Assembly: GCF_014197205.1 (NCBI RefSeq)
Contig: NZ_JACIFD010000014.1
Location: 1-64,000, forward strand
Source: Canibacter oris
GTDB lineage: Bacteria; Actinomycetota; Actinomycetes; Actinomycetales; Microbacteriaceae
Reading direction: 5' to 3'
DNA length: 64,000 nt
Shown: one piece after another, positions 34,331 to 43,027 of the stretch
Position numbering within the stretch: the first letter of the stretch is position 1
How the letters are laid out: the number at the start of each line of letters is the position of its first letter
Program-made: the position numbers and the translations under genes
Notes under the pieces: generated by a model
What the model was told of the DNA's origin: nothing
Database searches by the model: none
The model's input: only the letters and a program-made list of their open reading frames with translations

Positions 34331-34728
34331 AGGCCGTTTTCCTTGAGCGCGTCAGCGACTGCAATGTTGAGTCCGTCGATAAAGTCCTGACTGTTAGCTT
34401 CAAGCGCTGCAAGTCCCAGCATTTGCGGCGGGTTGTTAATAGATCCGAACTCGATAAGGTTTCCGAGCGCGCCCTGTGGGCGGGTCTTATCCGGCCCCAC
34501 TTCCGCAGATAGCACGGTGAAGCCGAACGCTTGCAGGCCTTTAAGGTCGTAGGTGATAGAACGAGGAAACAGCGGCGCATGCTTTAACCCGCCTGCGGAT
34601 TCTGCCCAAGTGTCTTTCACCTTGCGGGCCGTGACTTCGACGGCTTGACGGATATATTTACCTGCTGTCTTTGGCACATTTTCGAGGTCGCGGGCGAGCT
34701 CGAACAGTTCGCTAGTGTCAACTGTCAT
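34327..34728 (-). CDS. HK97 gp10-like tail completion / connector protein
   Basis: The 133-residue protein has the N-terminal helical ELFELARDLENVPKTAGKYIRQAVE pattern followed by FGSINNPPQMLGLAALEAN (landmarks IEFGSINNPPQ), which matches the HK97 gp10 family. It overlaps neighbours by 4 bp on both sides, so the connector genes are translationally coupled. Confidence 0.72.
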   Translation of the reverse strand: MTVDTSELFELARDLENVPKTAGKYIRQAVEVTARKVKDTWAESAGGLKHAPLFPRSITYDLKGLQAFGFTVLSAEVGPDKTRPQGALGNLIEFGSINNPPQMLGLAALEANSQDFIDGLNIAVADALKENGL

Positions 34729-35120
34729 GCTGCAGTCTCCAAAATATAGCGGACGCTAGTGGTTTGGCTACCGTAAAACCGGGTTTTGACTTTGAACACT
34801 TCGCCTATGTTTGTAGGGTCGCTGCTGGCGGTGATAGTTACAGTATCGAGCGGTCGCAGACGTGGTGCGCCGACAGGTAGGTGGAGCTCGGCGACACCAA
34901 TAGTAGTGAGCTTGCTGGCGGCGTCACTGATATCGTTCACGTTCGCGGTTTGTTTCAACCTGCATTTACCGGTATAGATCCGCACCGAGCTAGGGCGGTA
35001 CACGCCCTGTTCCTCGTCCCAGCTGCCGACAGTGCTGTGGCGGGTGATTTCGCAGGTATCAAGCATGCGGGTTTCCGCAAAGCGGCGGCCGCTGTTTAAC
35101 GTGGCAAGTACACTAGTCAT
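34725..35120 (-). CDS. Head closure (head-tail connector) protein
   Basis: The 131-residue beta-rich protein carries EITRHSTVGSWDEEQGVYRP and LHLPVGAPRLRPLDTVTIT, resembling actinophage head-closure proteins (DUF6093 type). It lies second in the connector series. It seals the head after packaging. Confidence 0.68.
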   Translation of the reverse strand: MTSVLATLNSGRRFAETRMLDTCEITRHSTVGSWDEEQGVYRPSSVRIYTGKCRLKQTANVNDISDAASKLTTIGVAELHLPVGAPRLRPLDTVTITASSDPTNIGEVFKVKTRFYGSQTTSVRYILETAA

Positions 35121-35683
35121 GCGGTGTCTCCTACTGTGATATTCGCGGTCGTGCCGAACTGTTTTTGGATAGCGGCGATAGTGTGCGGCGTTAGGGTGAA
35201 TCCGGTTTGTTCGCCGCCGTTAGCAAAAGCGATACGGAAATCATCAATCGCAATCGACGAGACACCGGCAGAGGTAAGCCCCAGCTGGTGCGATAGCGAT
35301 ACGAGAGTTTGCGATACCAGCACGCAGGATAGGCGGATAAGTTCACGCGGCGGATCCATGACACCGTAACGGTAACTAACCGTTACAGGCCTGGTGCCTT
35401 TTACTCGGATAGCTGCCGGCAACTGCTTATACGGCACCGGCTTACCGGTGGCGTCTGTAACACTTTCGATAGACGCCACCGGTAGTTGGGGGAGCCGCAC
35501 AAGACCTGCTGTAGGCACATCAGTGAACGTGACCGCGGCAGGTGGCCACACTCGTTGGCCGATAACACCACGCAGATATTCTGCAGCGTCTTCCAACAGA
35601 GTGCTAATCCACTCTCGTTCACTGGGCTCGAAAACACGGCCTAACCGTTTTTCTAGATCCTCGTATGTAGCGAAGCTAGCCAT
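35117..35683 (-). CDS. Head-tail adaptor (gp6-like) protein
   Basis: The 188-residue protein starts MASFATYEDLEKRLGR, the usual N-terminal helix of phage adaptor proteins, and contains ISTLLEDAAEYLRGVIGQRVWPP. It is the first connector after the capsid genes and overlaps the next by 4 bp. Its ribosome site lies in a run of nine G residues on the coding strand (35692-35700), which is unusual. Confidence 0.7.
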   Translation of the reverse strand: MASFATYEDLEKRLGRVFEPSEREWISTLLEDAAEYLRGVIGQRVWPPAAVTFTDVPTAGLVRLPQLPVASIESVTDATGKPVPYKQLPAAIRVKGTRPVTVSYRYGVMDPPRELIRLSCVLVSQTLVSLSHQLGLTSAGVSSIAIDDFRIAFANGGEQTGFTLTPHTIAAIQKQFGTTANITVGDTA

Positions 35684-35691
35684 GTGCGACT

Positions 35692-35700
35692 CCCCCCCCC
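35692..35700 (-). repeat. G9 homopolymer in the adaptor gene ribosome site
   Basis: On the coding strand the sequence AAAG9AGTCGCAC precedes the ATG at 35683. The G-run overlaps the Shine-Dalgarno position, so slippage would change spacing. Confidence 0.6.
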
Positions 35701-35706
35701 TTTCGG

Positions 35707-35910
35707 TTATTTGCCGGCTGGTTTTCCCGCATCATTCGGTACGGTAGGCGTAGCAGGCGGCGCCGGCGCGGTGTCGGTTTTACGCTTAGCCGGTGCCCGC
35801 TTCTGTTTCTGCTCCACCAGCTCATACTCGCCTTTATTCAAAAGCAGAGCCTGCGCAGTTTCTTCCGACACCAAAAGCTCGGTGCCGTTCTGACTTTTAA
35901 TAAGCGGCAT
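35707..35910 (-). CDS. Small hypothetical head protein
   Basis: The 67-residue protein has an N-terminal beta-like part (MPLIKSQNGTELLVSEETAQ) and a Lys/Pro/Ala-rich tail. It sits between capsid and adaptor and its ATG touches the capsid stop. Similar short proteins occur there in many actinophages; the function is not known. Confidence 0.65.
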   Translation of the reverse strand: MPLIKSQNGTELLVSEETAQALLLNKGEYELVEQKQKRAPAKRKTDTAPAPPATPTVPNDAGKPAGK

Positions 35911-36749
35911 TAAATAGTCACCTCCACAGAAGCAAGTGCTTTTGGCCGCACAACCTTGCAGCCGTAAAGGTGTAGACCTTTAACCGCGTCAGCGAACCGC
36001 TTTTCCATACGCAGCGCTTCAACTTTCGCAATCTGCTCCGCGTAAGTAGTCGCAATGGGCGAACCGGCAACCAGCATTTTGCCGCTGCCGCTACCAGTAG
36101 CGACGTTGTTAGACACCTTGATGGCGAGCCCTGCGGCACGACCAATATGACCGTTCGCACGCACCTGCTCACCGCCAGAGTCACCCGCGGCGATAAACCG
36201 CTTGTCTTTCTGCAGCAAACCGTGCATTTTCGGTGTAATAATCGCGAAACGCCCTTCGGTAGGCACATCTGATTCATCTAGCAGAATCGCTAGATCCACC
36301 AGCAGGTCATAGGCGGCGTCAGGCGTGGACAGGGTTTTCTGCCCAAGCTGGTTACCAGAATGTACGTTGGCGGACATCACGGACGCGATATAAGTATCTG
36401 ACGTGTCGCGTAGCTTGTATGCTGCGCGGCGCGCCTGCTGCTCTAGCACGTTACCGCGCGCCTGCCGCTTCTCGATGTCGTCAACCTCGAAAGCGAAATA
36501 CTTCGACTGGTTGATAATCAGCGTCTGATCAGAATCTGACACCTGCTCGATACTAATATCGGCATGGCTGGTGTAAGTGCCGATAGTAGGGTCAGCCAGA
36601 GACGTGATATGCACGGTGTCGCCGAAGTTAGCGATTTCACCCTCATAGTCACGGTTCACAGTATCCTGTGAACCGAAAACGTGGGCTTTTTCCAATTCAG
36701 TGATAATCTGGGCAGCCCACACCTCGGGAACGAATTTATCGAGTGCCAT
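35910..36749 (-). CDS. Major capsid protein (P22 coat-like)
   Basis: In this 279-residue protein the N-terminus FVPEVWAAQIITELEKAHVFG and the later GDTVHITSLADPTIG and NQSKYFAFEVDDIEKRQA follow the P22 coat/gp5-like capsid family of the HK97 fold. It forms the icosahedral shell. It lies directly after the scaffold gene on the same strand. Confidence 0.85.
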   Translation of the reverse strand: MALDKFVPEVWAAQIITELEKAHVFGSQDTVNRDYEGEIANFGDTVHITSLADPTIGTYTSHADISIEQVSDSDQTLIINQSKYFAFEVDDIEKRQARGNVLEQQARRAAYKLRDTSDTYIASVMSANVHSGNQLGQKTLSTPDAAYDLLVDLAILLDESDVPTEGRFAIITPKMHGLLQKDKRFIAAGDSGGEQVRANGHIGRAAGLAIKVSNNVATGSGSGKMLVAGSPIATTYAEQIAKVEALRMEKRFADAVKGLHLYGCKVVRPKALASVEVTI

Positions 36750-36773
36750 AATGGTTTTCCTTTCAAAAGAGAT

Positions 36774-37421
36774 TTAAGTTAGAAGATTGTTTAGAAGTCC
36801 GCGCTGTTTCGCGTCAAGAATTTCTTGATGTTTACCCTCTGCCGCGAGCTGGCGTACTTCGTCATGGGTCAGCTGACGTGGTGTGGATCCATTGCGTGCT
36901 CCGCCGTCAGCGCTGCCTTTAACCTGGCCGCTTTGCGCTGCCAGGTAAGGCTTACGAGAAATCAAATCGTCAATAAGCGCGTCAACCATCGTGGTGTCTA
37001 CCGCGCCGTCTTCGGCAACCTCAATCTGGGTCACGTCGATAAAGGTTGCCGCGTCCGCAGGGTCAGACAGTTTGCCTTTAGCGGCTGCTCGTAGCTCGGC
37101 GAGCGCGATCCGTTCGTTTGCTGCCGCGAGCGCTGCTTCCTTAACACGGCGTGCCTGCTGTTCTGCTTCGTATTCGGCTTTGCGTCCCTCTGCTTCGGCT
37201 TTTAACCGTTCGAGTTCGGTTTTAGCTTCTGCGGCTAGACGCTTGTATTCGTTGCGTTCGGCTTTCATCGCGTCTAACGCTTTTTTACCAGCGTCGCCGA
37301 GCGCTTTTTCACCCTCATGCGGGGTCTCGTTGGTAGTGGTTTCCTCCGCGGCGGGTGTGGTGCCCGGGGTTGAACTTTTTTCTTCCGCAGGGGTTTCTGG
37401 GGTTTGGGTGTTGGTGCTCAT
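36774..37421 (-). CDS. Capsid scaffolding protein
   Basis: The start at 37421 follows AAGGAG. The 215-residue product has a disordered Thr/Glu/Pro-rich N-terminus (about 1-50), a long coiled coil (ALDAMKAERNEYKRLAAEAK and onward), and a basic C-terminal tail, the usual layout of DUF4355-type scaffolds. It organises capsid assembly and lies directly before the capsid gene. Confidence 0.82.
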   Translation of the reverse strand: MSTNTQTPETPAEEKSSTPGTTPAAEETTTNETPHEGEKALGDAGKKALDAMKAERNEYKRLAAEAKTELERLKAEAEGRKAEYEAEQQARRVKEAALAAANERIALAELRAAAKGKLSDPADAATFIDVTQIEVAEDGAVDTTMVDALIDDLISRKPYLAAQSGQVKGSADGGARNGSTPRQLTHDEVRQLAAEGKHQEILDAKQRGLLNNLLT

Positions 37422-37448
37422 TATGGAATTGCTCCTTAAAATAGCCAA

Positions 37449-37472
37449 AGCCCGCACTAAGCGGGCTCGTTT
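37449..37472 (+). terminator. Plus-strand hairpin with T-run upstream of the scaffold gene
   Basis: AGCCCGC (37449-37455) pairs with GCGGGCT (37461-37467) and is followed by CGTTTTT. It faces against late transcription and would stop antisense RNA from the capsid region. Confidence 0.55.
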
Positions 37473-37485
37473 TTGGGGTATGAAA

Positions 37486-37514
37486 AACCCACACCCGAAG
37501 GCAGGGTGTGGGTT
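37486..37514 (-). terminator. Terminator after the toxin-immunity pair
   Basis: AACCCACACCC (37486-37496) pairs with GGGTGTGGGTT (37504-37514); T-rich sequence follows on the minus strand (37482-37487). It lies 15 bp after the immunity stop and would separate terminase-portal-toxin-immunity transcription from scaffold-capsid. A similar stem follows the chromosomal paralog at 16296-16320. Confidence 0.75.
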
Positions 37515-37529
37515 AAAGCAGTTTAGATG

Positions 37530-37949
37530 TTAAGCGGTGGCGGTTTGCGTTTCTTCAGCGTCAGCGGCCGTGAAGCCGTGCTCGTCTACCCATTCATATT
37601 CTATTTCGGGATAGTGCTCTGCTGCTATGTCATCAGTGTCTGAGTACCAGTCATCAGGGTCTTCAAAAAACCGTTTCAACAGTGGTTTGAGCTCTTCCGG
37701 GGTCTCGATTTGATGTTTTGTTTTAAGACGCGACAGACCATAGAAAATCCAATAATAATGGTTTCCATCGAGGTCTTCTAACATCATGTTGATGTACTCG
37801 TCATCATAGAGATGTTTCAAAGAGTGGTGCAAAATTTCGCACATATCACTAAGGCAGTAGCCGCGCTCTTGTAGACAGGATTGCTCAGCGGGAGATTTCT
37901 CCCGCTTAAAGAGCTCGCCGATTTGCTCTGTCTTGGCTTGCTTGTCCAT
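37530..37949 (-). CDS. Probable immunity protein for the MuF-EndoU toxin
   Basis: The 139-residue acidic soluble protein is encoded 18 bp after the toxin stop, in the slot where MuF polymorphic toxins carry their immunity gene. It has no phage structural signature, and two paralogs lie outside the prophage. Motifs shared by all three are LFxREKSP, GYCLSDM, LKHLYDD, GNHYYW, TPEELKPLLKRF and YPEIEYEW. High acidity fits binding to a basic RNase surface. The immunity role is inferred from position and paralogy; I know no named family for it. Confidence 0.78.
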   Translation of the reverse strand: MDKQAKTEQIGELFKREKSPAEQSCLQERGYCLSDMCEILHHSLKHLYDDEYINMMLEDLDGNHYYWIFYGLSRLKTKHQIETPEELKPLLKRFFEDPDDWYSDTDDIAAEHYPEIEYEWVDEHGFTAADAEETQTATA

Positions 37950-37967
37950 AACCTATATTTTACCTTT

Positions 37968-39887
37968 CTACAGAGGGAAAGCGCTAGCGATTTCGCCATT
38001 AGGCTTGCGGGTGACTTTCACTCTCACAGTTTTGCCTTTCACCGTAACCGTGGCTATATGCTCAAACACCCCTCTGCTAGTAAAAGCAGCGTCTGGTGTT
38101 GCACGTAATGTTTTAACCATAGCTGTCATGATTTCTGCGTTATCCCATTCTTCCGGAAACTCTGACTTATTGTGACGCCAGCCATAACCATATTTATGAC
38201 CGCCGCCACTGTTGTCTCCATAAAGAATGTGATTCCACGCGTCAGGGGTCAGTTCCGGTAGATCCGCTGGCCAACCGATAGGCATATCCGGCTCGTCAGG
38301 AAAATCTTTCGGCGGCCCCTTACGCGGAGGAAAACCGCCGCCAGCGCCAGCCGCACGCTTTGCGCGTTCCGCGTTGTATTTCTTTTTGTGGTCTGGCCAA
38401 GCCTGTCCACGGGTTACAGAGCGGCCGTCTTTCTTTTTGCGAGCAAACAAGAGCGGCGCGACAACCTTGCGGCTTATCCGTTCTAGTATTTCGCGCGGCA
38501 CCGGAATAGGGTTTTTCAACGCGTCAAGCCCGACACGTTTCACCAGCTGGGTGTGAAACACGTATGCGGTTTCTGCACCGGTGGAGTCGTCCAATCCGAG
38601 GGCTTCGTACAGTCGCCACATGCTGCTGTTAGATCCACCAACCTGTGCTAACCGTATGCCCTGCTCAATCTGCCGTTCTAGCAAATCAAGCCGGTACTTA
38701 TCGGCTTTCACGCCTTTCTGGGTGGAGAAAATACCCGCCGATTCCTGACCGATACTCGGCGGAATATAGCCGGTAATTTTCGCATACTCCCGCCGATACA
38801 CCGCGTCATGCAGCCGCCGCTCGGCCGCGGTCATAGTCGCACGATCCAGCGGGTCACGCACCCCAGTCTCACGCGCACGCAACACCCGTTCACGCTTCGA
38901 GCCTGCCACTAGCGGCCTGCTAATCGGCTTACTGTAGGCTTCATGGAAACGACCGATTATGTTGCCGCCGCGCACCTGCGCCCCCGTGATATACCCTTGC
39001 TGCCGCATAATCGCAATAGCTTTAGCACGGTCGTCACCTGCAATCTCGTAGATATCATCAATAGTCAGACGATGCGGTGTGCCGTAGCGGCGAGCGCCGC
39101 GTGGTGTCGCGAGCCCGCGTTGTTTGATGTTTGCGACGCGGTAGATGTCGGCGCCGTCACGGATCGCTTGCGCGTTCGCTTTACCGAATAGGCGTACTTG
39201 GTCTTTCTCGTTAAGGCTGTTGAAGTATTTATAGGGGTCGGTGGTGAGGTTTTCGCCAGTGTCTTTGCTGGCGGGGATATGTTGGCAGTCGCAGCGGCCG
39301 TGCCGCTCGAATCCTTCATTCCAGCGATACCACTTGCCGGCAAGCACTGCGCAGGCAGCGCATGACGGTGGATTTAGCATGCGCACGTAGCCGGTGACCG
39401 CTGGGCGGGCGGTGATATCGGCTTGGTAGATTTCCCGGCGGGTGTCCGCTAGTGTCGTGATAATGGCCATTGAGAGCCAGTTAAGGCCGGTTTTTAGCGC
39501 TTGCGGCGTGTTCATTCCGGCGGATTCTGGCAGTAGCTGGTTGAATTGGGCGATTTCTGTTTTGGTGCGGATCATCGCTTGTTCAATCAGGGTTGTGGTT
39601 TCGCGGCCGTCCGGTGCGGTGGTGAGAAAAGCGTCGATGTTGAGGTCACCTATGCGGGGCGCGTGTTCGCCGGTTTCTTCGAGCACACGCCCCGTATAGG
39701 TTTCAGCCTGTACAGCAGCCTGCGCGCGGGCGCTCTCCAGCACCGCCGTTATCTGGCCACGCACCTGCGGCCACTGCTGGCTGAAATCCTGGCCGAGCGT
39801 CTGCCACAAGCGGGTGACGCGGTTAAGCGCGGCCTGCGTGATTTCACGCTGCTGCGCTAGCTCCTGCATCGGTGTTTGAAGCCGCAT
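37968..39887 (-). CDS. MuF head morphogenesis protein fused to a C-terminal EndoU-type nuclease toxin
   Basis: In this 639-residue protein, residues about 1-215 form the phage MuF (minor head) domain, with the Cys/His motif NPPSCAACAVLAG then HGRCDCQHIPA (about 172-208). A long helical and basic linker (about 220-540) ends in a Pro-rich hinge (PPRKGPPKDFPDEPD). Residues 546-639 match the bacterial EndoU toxin domain: NHILYGD with candidate catalytic His553, GGGHKYGYG with His564, FPEEW, and a final ASAFPL end like the family TAYP end. EndoU toxins cleave RNA, tRNA in some cases. MuF toxins of temperate phages are an established polymorphic toxin class. The gene overlaps the portal gene by 44 bp. 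It is probably packaged in the head and delivered with DNA (inference). Confidence 0.85.
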   Translation of the reverse strand: MRLQTPMQELAQQREITQAALNRVTRLWQTLGQDFSQQWPQVRGQITAVLESARAQAAVQAETYTGRVLEETGEHAPRIGDLNIDAFLTTAPDGRETTTLIEQAMIRTKTEIAQFNQLLPESAGMNTPQALKTGLNWLSMAIITTLADTRREIYQADITARPAVTGYVRMLNPPSCAACAVLAGKWYRWNEGFERHGRCDCQHIPASKDTGENLTTDPYKYFNSLNEKDQVRLFGKANAQAIRDGADIYRVANIKQRGLATPRGARRYGTPHRLTIDDIYEIAGDDRAKAIAIMRQQGYITGAQVRGGNIIGRFHEAYSKPISRPLVAGSKRERVLRARETGVRDPLDRATMTAAERRLHDAVYRREYAKITGYIPPSIGQESAGIFSTQKGVKADKYRLDLLERQIEQGIRLAQVGGSNSSMWRLYEALGLDDSTGAETAYVFHTQLVKRVGLDALKNPIPVPREILERISRKVVAPLLFARKKKDGRSVTRGQAWPDHKKKYNAERAKRAAGAGGGFPPRKGPPKDFPDEPDMPIGWPADLPELTPDAWNHILYGDNSGGGHKYGYGWRHNKSEFPEEWDNAEIMTAMVKTLRATPDAAFTSRGVFEHIATVTVKGKTVRVKVTRKPNGEIASAFPL

Positions 39888-41316
39888 TTAACGCCCCTTC
39901 CACCAAGGTTTTAGCCTGCTCTACCTGCTGCTCCTGCTCAGCCATCGCCAACACCCGTTCGATAGTCGTCGGATCCAGCCCGTCGAGCTCCATCAGGTAC
40001 TCGAGGGGGTAACCGATGGCTTTCTTTTTCAGCAGCATGTCCGCCAACTGCGCTTCCGAGCGAATCTCCGGGTCAGCCCAGCGGATAGTCGCGAGCCGTG
40101 CCGCGTCCGCGAGCTTCTTATCGTCTTTCGCGAGACCGATAAGCCGATACACTTCACGTAGGTGTGGGGTGATTACGCGCTCGAACTCGATAACTTTTTT
40201 CACAAGCCCGATTTCGCTAGCTTTAAGCCCTTCACCGTTTACGTTCGACATGCCGCGACGCGTCAACAGGTACGACGGCGGGGTGCGTGATTGCGCACAA
40301 ATGTGACCGATTGCCATTTCGATAACCTCTGTAAATGGCTCTAGCTGGGCTGCGGGCCAGGAATCGATTTTCGCGTCACCGTTTGGAATGTACATGATGC
40401 GTTTTTCTCGCAGCTCGCCGAGATCAACGGGGCGGCTGCCGATGATTTCACCGGCATCGTTCAGAATCGGAATAGTCGGTGGCCCCGAGCCTAGCACCAC
40501 GCGGGCTTCCATAGAAGCATAATCCGCAGCAAGGAACAAGTACGCCCACAGGAGGTTGATTGCGTCCTGCATAGCCATGGCGCCGCGAATTTCAGATATC
40601 GGGTCTTCACCAAGCACAGGGCGGTTCGGCATCGGCACGATCGGCACCTCACCCATATAGTTTGTGAGCGGCCACGGCTCGCCGGGCACGTCGCGGGGCT
40701 GCCAACCGCCGGAAGTGAAACTAGACGGGGCTGCCTGTTTCGCCTGCGAATCCCCCTCATAAGCCCGAAGCCCACGCTTACGCTCAAACTTCCACACCTC
40801 GTCGGCGGTATAAAGGTTCACGAATTCGTGTTTGTCGTCCTGCCACGACTTAATCGCCGCAACACGTTTGCGAGGATTGAACCAGTCGTATTCGACTTCG
40901 ACCTGTGACGGGGTCTCCCATGTGATGTCTACTTCTCCGTCTTCCTCGCCAGGCCACACAAGAACATACGAAATACTATGATTCAGGGACGCCAAAAAAC
41001 CGCTTGACGATTGCATCGCCATCTCGTTAATCTGCCACTGTTCCCACAGTTTTTTAGCTGCGCCACCGTATTCGGTCTCGTCCAGCTTCAAACCAGTGTG
41101 CTCGATACGCTCCAGTTCGGCGTTTGCGACTGGCGCGACCCAGTTATCAGAGAAGCTCGCATACCGTTCTTTGTTTGCTTTTCGCCATTCCTCAGTAGCA
41201 AAATTTAGCGGCTGTTCACCTCGATAGTAGCTCGCTTCTTTCGCGACGCGAGTACGGCGGTTTAAAAGGCGCGAATACAGGCGGTTAACAGTTTTCAAAG
41301 CGTCCTGTGCGTCCAT
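39844..41316 (-). CDS. Portal protein (SPP1 gp6-like)
   Basis: The 490-residue protein starts with helical LKTVNRLYSRLLNRRTRVAKEASYYRGEQPL, typical of SPP1-type portals, and contains TWETPSQVEVEYDW, DPISEIRGAMAMQDAINLLWAY and a long C-terminal helix (QEQQVEQAKTLVEGAL). It forms the DNA channel of the head. It lies between the large terminase and MuF genes, in the classical order. Confidence 0.88.
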   Translation of the reverse strand: MDAQDALKTVNRLYSRLLNRRTRVAKEASYYRGEQPLNFATEEWRKANKERYASFSDNWVAPVANAELERIEHTGLKLDETEYGGAAKKLWEQWQINEMAMQSSSGFLASLNHSISYVLVWPGEEDGEVDITWETPSQVEVEYDWFNPRKRVAAIKSWQDDKHEFVNLYTADEVWKFERKRGLRAYEGDSQAKQAAPSSFTSGGWQPRDVPGEPWPLTNYMGEVPIVPMPNRPVLGEDPISEIRGAMAMQDAINLLWAYLFLAADYASMEARVVLGSGPPTIPILNDAGEIIGSRPVDLGELREKRIMYIPNGDAKIDSWPAAQLEPFTEVIEMAIGHICAQSRTPPSYLLTRRGMSNVNGEGLKASEIGLVKKVIEFERVITPHLREVYRLIGLAKDDKKLADAARLATIRWADPEIRSEAQLADMLLKKKAIGYPLEYLMELDGLDPTTIERVLAMAEQEQQVEQAKTLVEGALNAASNTDAGASAAA

Positions 41317-41330
41317 AAACGCCCCCTTTT

Positions 41331-43025
41331 CTAATAGTAGATATACAGCGGTTCTTGCTTAGCCCGCTCACCGGTTGCGAGCGCGTCCAATGCTGCTTCA
41401 TGCGCGAGTACGCTAGACATCACGTAGTCGATTTTCTGATGATCCGCGTCAGCAGGTTTACCCAAAATGTATTGCCGCACAGCCTGGCCGTCAGCGTTAC
41501 GGGTGACAGACCGCATACGCATTACCGCGTTCTGCAGATGCTGCCGCAAATCCGGGTCGCCGTCGTGCGTGAAACGCGAATCTGGATTGTAGATGTCGGT
41601 GCGGAATCGTTCGAGCGCACCGAACATCGCCGCCGGGCGGTTGGTCGGCCATTTCACGAACACTTTGCTGCCAAATTCCGCCGCTAGTTCGTCAATCTCT
41701 GTCTCCCAAAACATCGGGTCACAATAAGCACGCACGATTTCGTATTCGGTTGCGATAGCTTTAAAAGCGTTACGGACCTCAGCGCGGGGAATCCTGCCGC
41801 CGTAATCTTGCGGCCGCCACATGGTTTTACGGTCTTCAAGATACTTTGGTGTGAACTGATACAGGTCGAGAGTTTCGGCACGGATCGCCGTATAGTCGTT
41901 ATTGTCGGAACCGTCAAACCCGAGACAGATTTTAGTGCGCGCCGCCACCTTAATTGGTGCCTGCCGCCCTTCCAACCCGTCGAGGGCTTTCGCGTCCCAC
42001 TGTGCTAGGTTTTTAAGCCAGGTGCCGTGACCTGCAACGATACGGTTTCCGAAGAAACGTTCCGCGTCCGTGGGGTCTTTCTCCATCATCTCAGCGGCTT
42101 GCGCTTCAATAGTCGCAATGTTGACCCAGGGCGCGTCCTGGTAGTTGAAAGCAAAAATTTTCCGCCGGTCTTTTGGATTGCCGAAGTCGAGACTTGACGG
42201 TGCTTGCTTAAAATCACGATAGATGTCCTGTGCTGATGATTCGTAGGTGCGTTGTGCGACAGAATCATCTGCTGGGTTCCAGGCGTTTGTTGTTTCAATC
42301 GCGCGGCCGTCCATACCCGCCAGGCCCTGCCGCTGTTTCTTCGCCAAGTTGTGGCCACCGTTCGATGCGATCCACAGCCCGGTCTCGTCCTGGATAACGA
42401 AGGTCACGCGCTGACCGAGACGACTGTTACCTTTAGACGTCACGGCGTCGATTCGGCCACCGTTCGGCAACCGAATAAACTCTTCACCGGTTTTAGGAAT
42501 CAGCAAAGATAACGGACCAAGGTTAATCATTGGACGCAAAGCGTCATAAGTGTTGTCGGTCTGGTCCTCAGTCGTAGCTGTAATCTGGATTAGCGCGGTA
42601 GGCCACGGCCGCCCCATCGGTTCGCCCTCTTCATACTGGTAAAACCAGCCGCAGCCGCAGCCGTGCGCGGCACAATCATAAGTTTCTTTACCAGTCGACC
42701 AGCCAGCAAACAACGCAGGCCCCACACCCTCTAAACACGCGAAAGCAGACACCAACGGTGATTTACCCCATTTCTGCGAGCGCACGAGCTGCGAGCGCCG
42801 ATAAGTGAAAGCCGCAGCTTTCGGGTTTTGCGGCAGCGTTAGATCCGTTTCCGCTGCAGGGTTATAAGTTGCTGTGGGTTTTACATCGTAATGGTTTGCG
42901 ACAAACAGTAGTTGTTCGTCTCGGAGGATAAACGGCGCTCCCTGGTGTGTCATATCGGGTATGACGCAGTGTGATTCAATCCATGCGGCGGTAATCATCA
43001 TCGGGTTTTTCGGCACCGTCGACAT
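41331..43025 (-). CDS. Terminase large subunit
   Basis: The 564-residue protein has an ATPase domain with the Walker-A-like segment RRSQLVRSQKWGKSPLV (near residue 75-92), Walker B VTFVIQDETG (about 215), the following TTNAWNP coupling motif, and a nuclease domain with FDGSDNNDYTA (about 365), AYCDPMFWETEI and a late Asp-rich KPADADHQKID. It packages DNA at the portal. It is preceded by the small subunit with a 2-bp gap. Confidence 0.92.
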   Translation of the reverse strand: MSTVPKNPMMITAAWIESHCVIPDMTHQGAPFILRDEQLLFVANHYDVKPTATYNPAAETDLTLPQNPKAAAFTYRRSQLVRSQKWGKSPLVSAFACLEGVGPALFAGWSTGKETYDCAAHGCGCGWFYQYEEGEPMGRPWPTALIQITATTEDQTDNTYDALRPMINLGPLSLLIPKTGEEFIRLPNGGRIDAVTSKGNSRLGQRVTFVIQDETGLWIASNGGHNLAKKQRQGLAGMDGRAIETTNAWNPADDSVAQRTYESSAQDIYRDFKQAPSSLDFGNPKDRRKIFAFNYQDAPWVNIATIEAQAAEMMEKDPTDAERFFGNRIVAGHGTWLKNLAQWDAKALDGLEGRQAPIKVAARTKICLGFDGSDNNDYTAIRAETLDLYQFTPKYLEDRKTMWRPQDYGGRIPRAEVRNAFKAIATEYEIVRAYCDPMFWETEIDELAAEFGSKVFVKWPTNRPAAMFGALERFRTDIYNPDSRFTHDGDPDLRQHLQNAVMRMRSVTRNADGQAVRQYILGKPADADHQKIDYVMSSVLAHEAALDALATGERAKQEPLYIYY

Positions 43026-43027
43026 GA

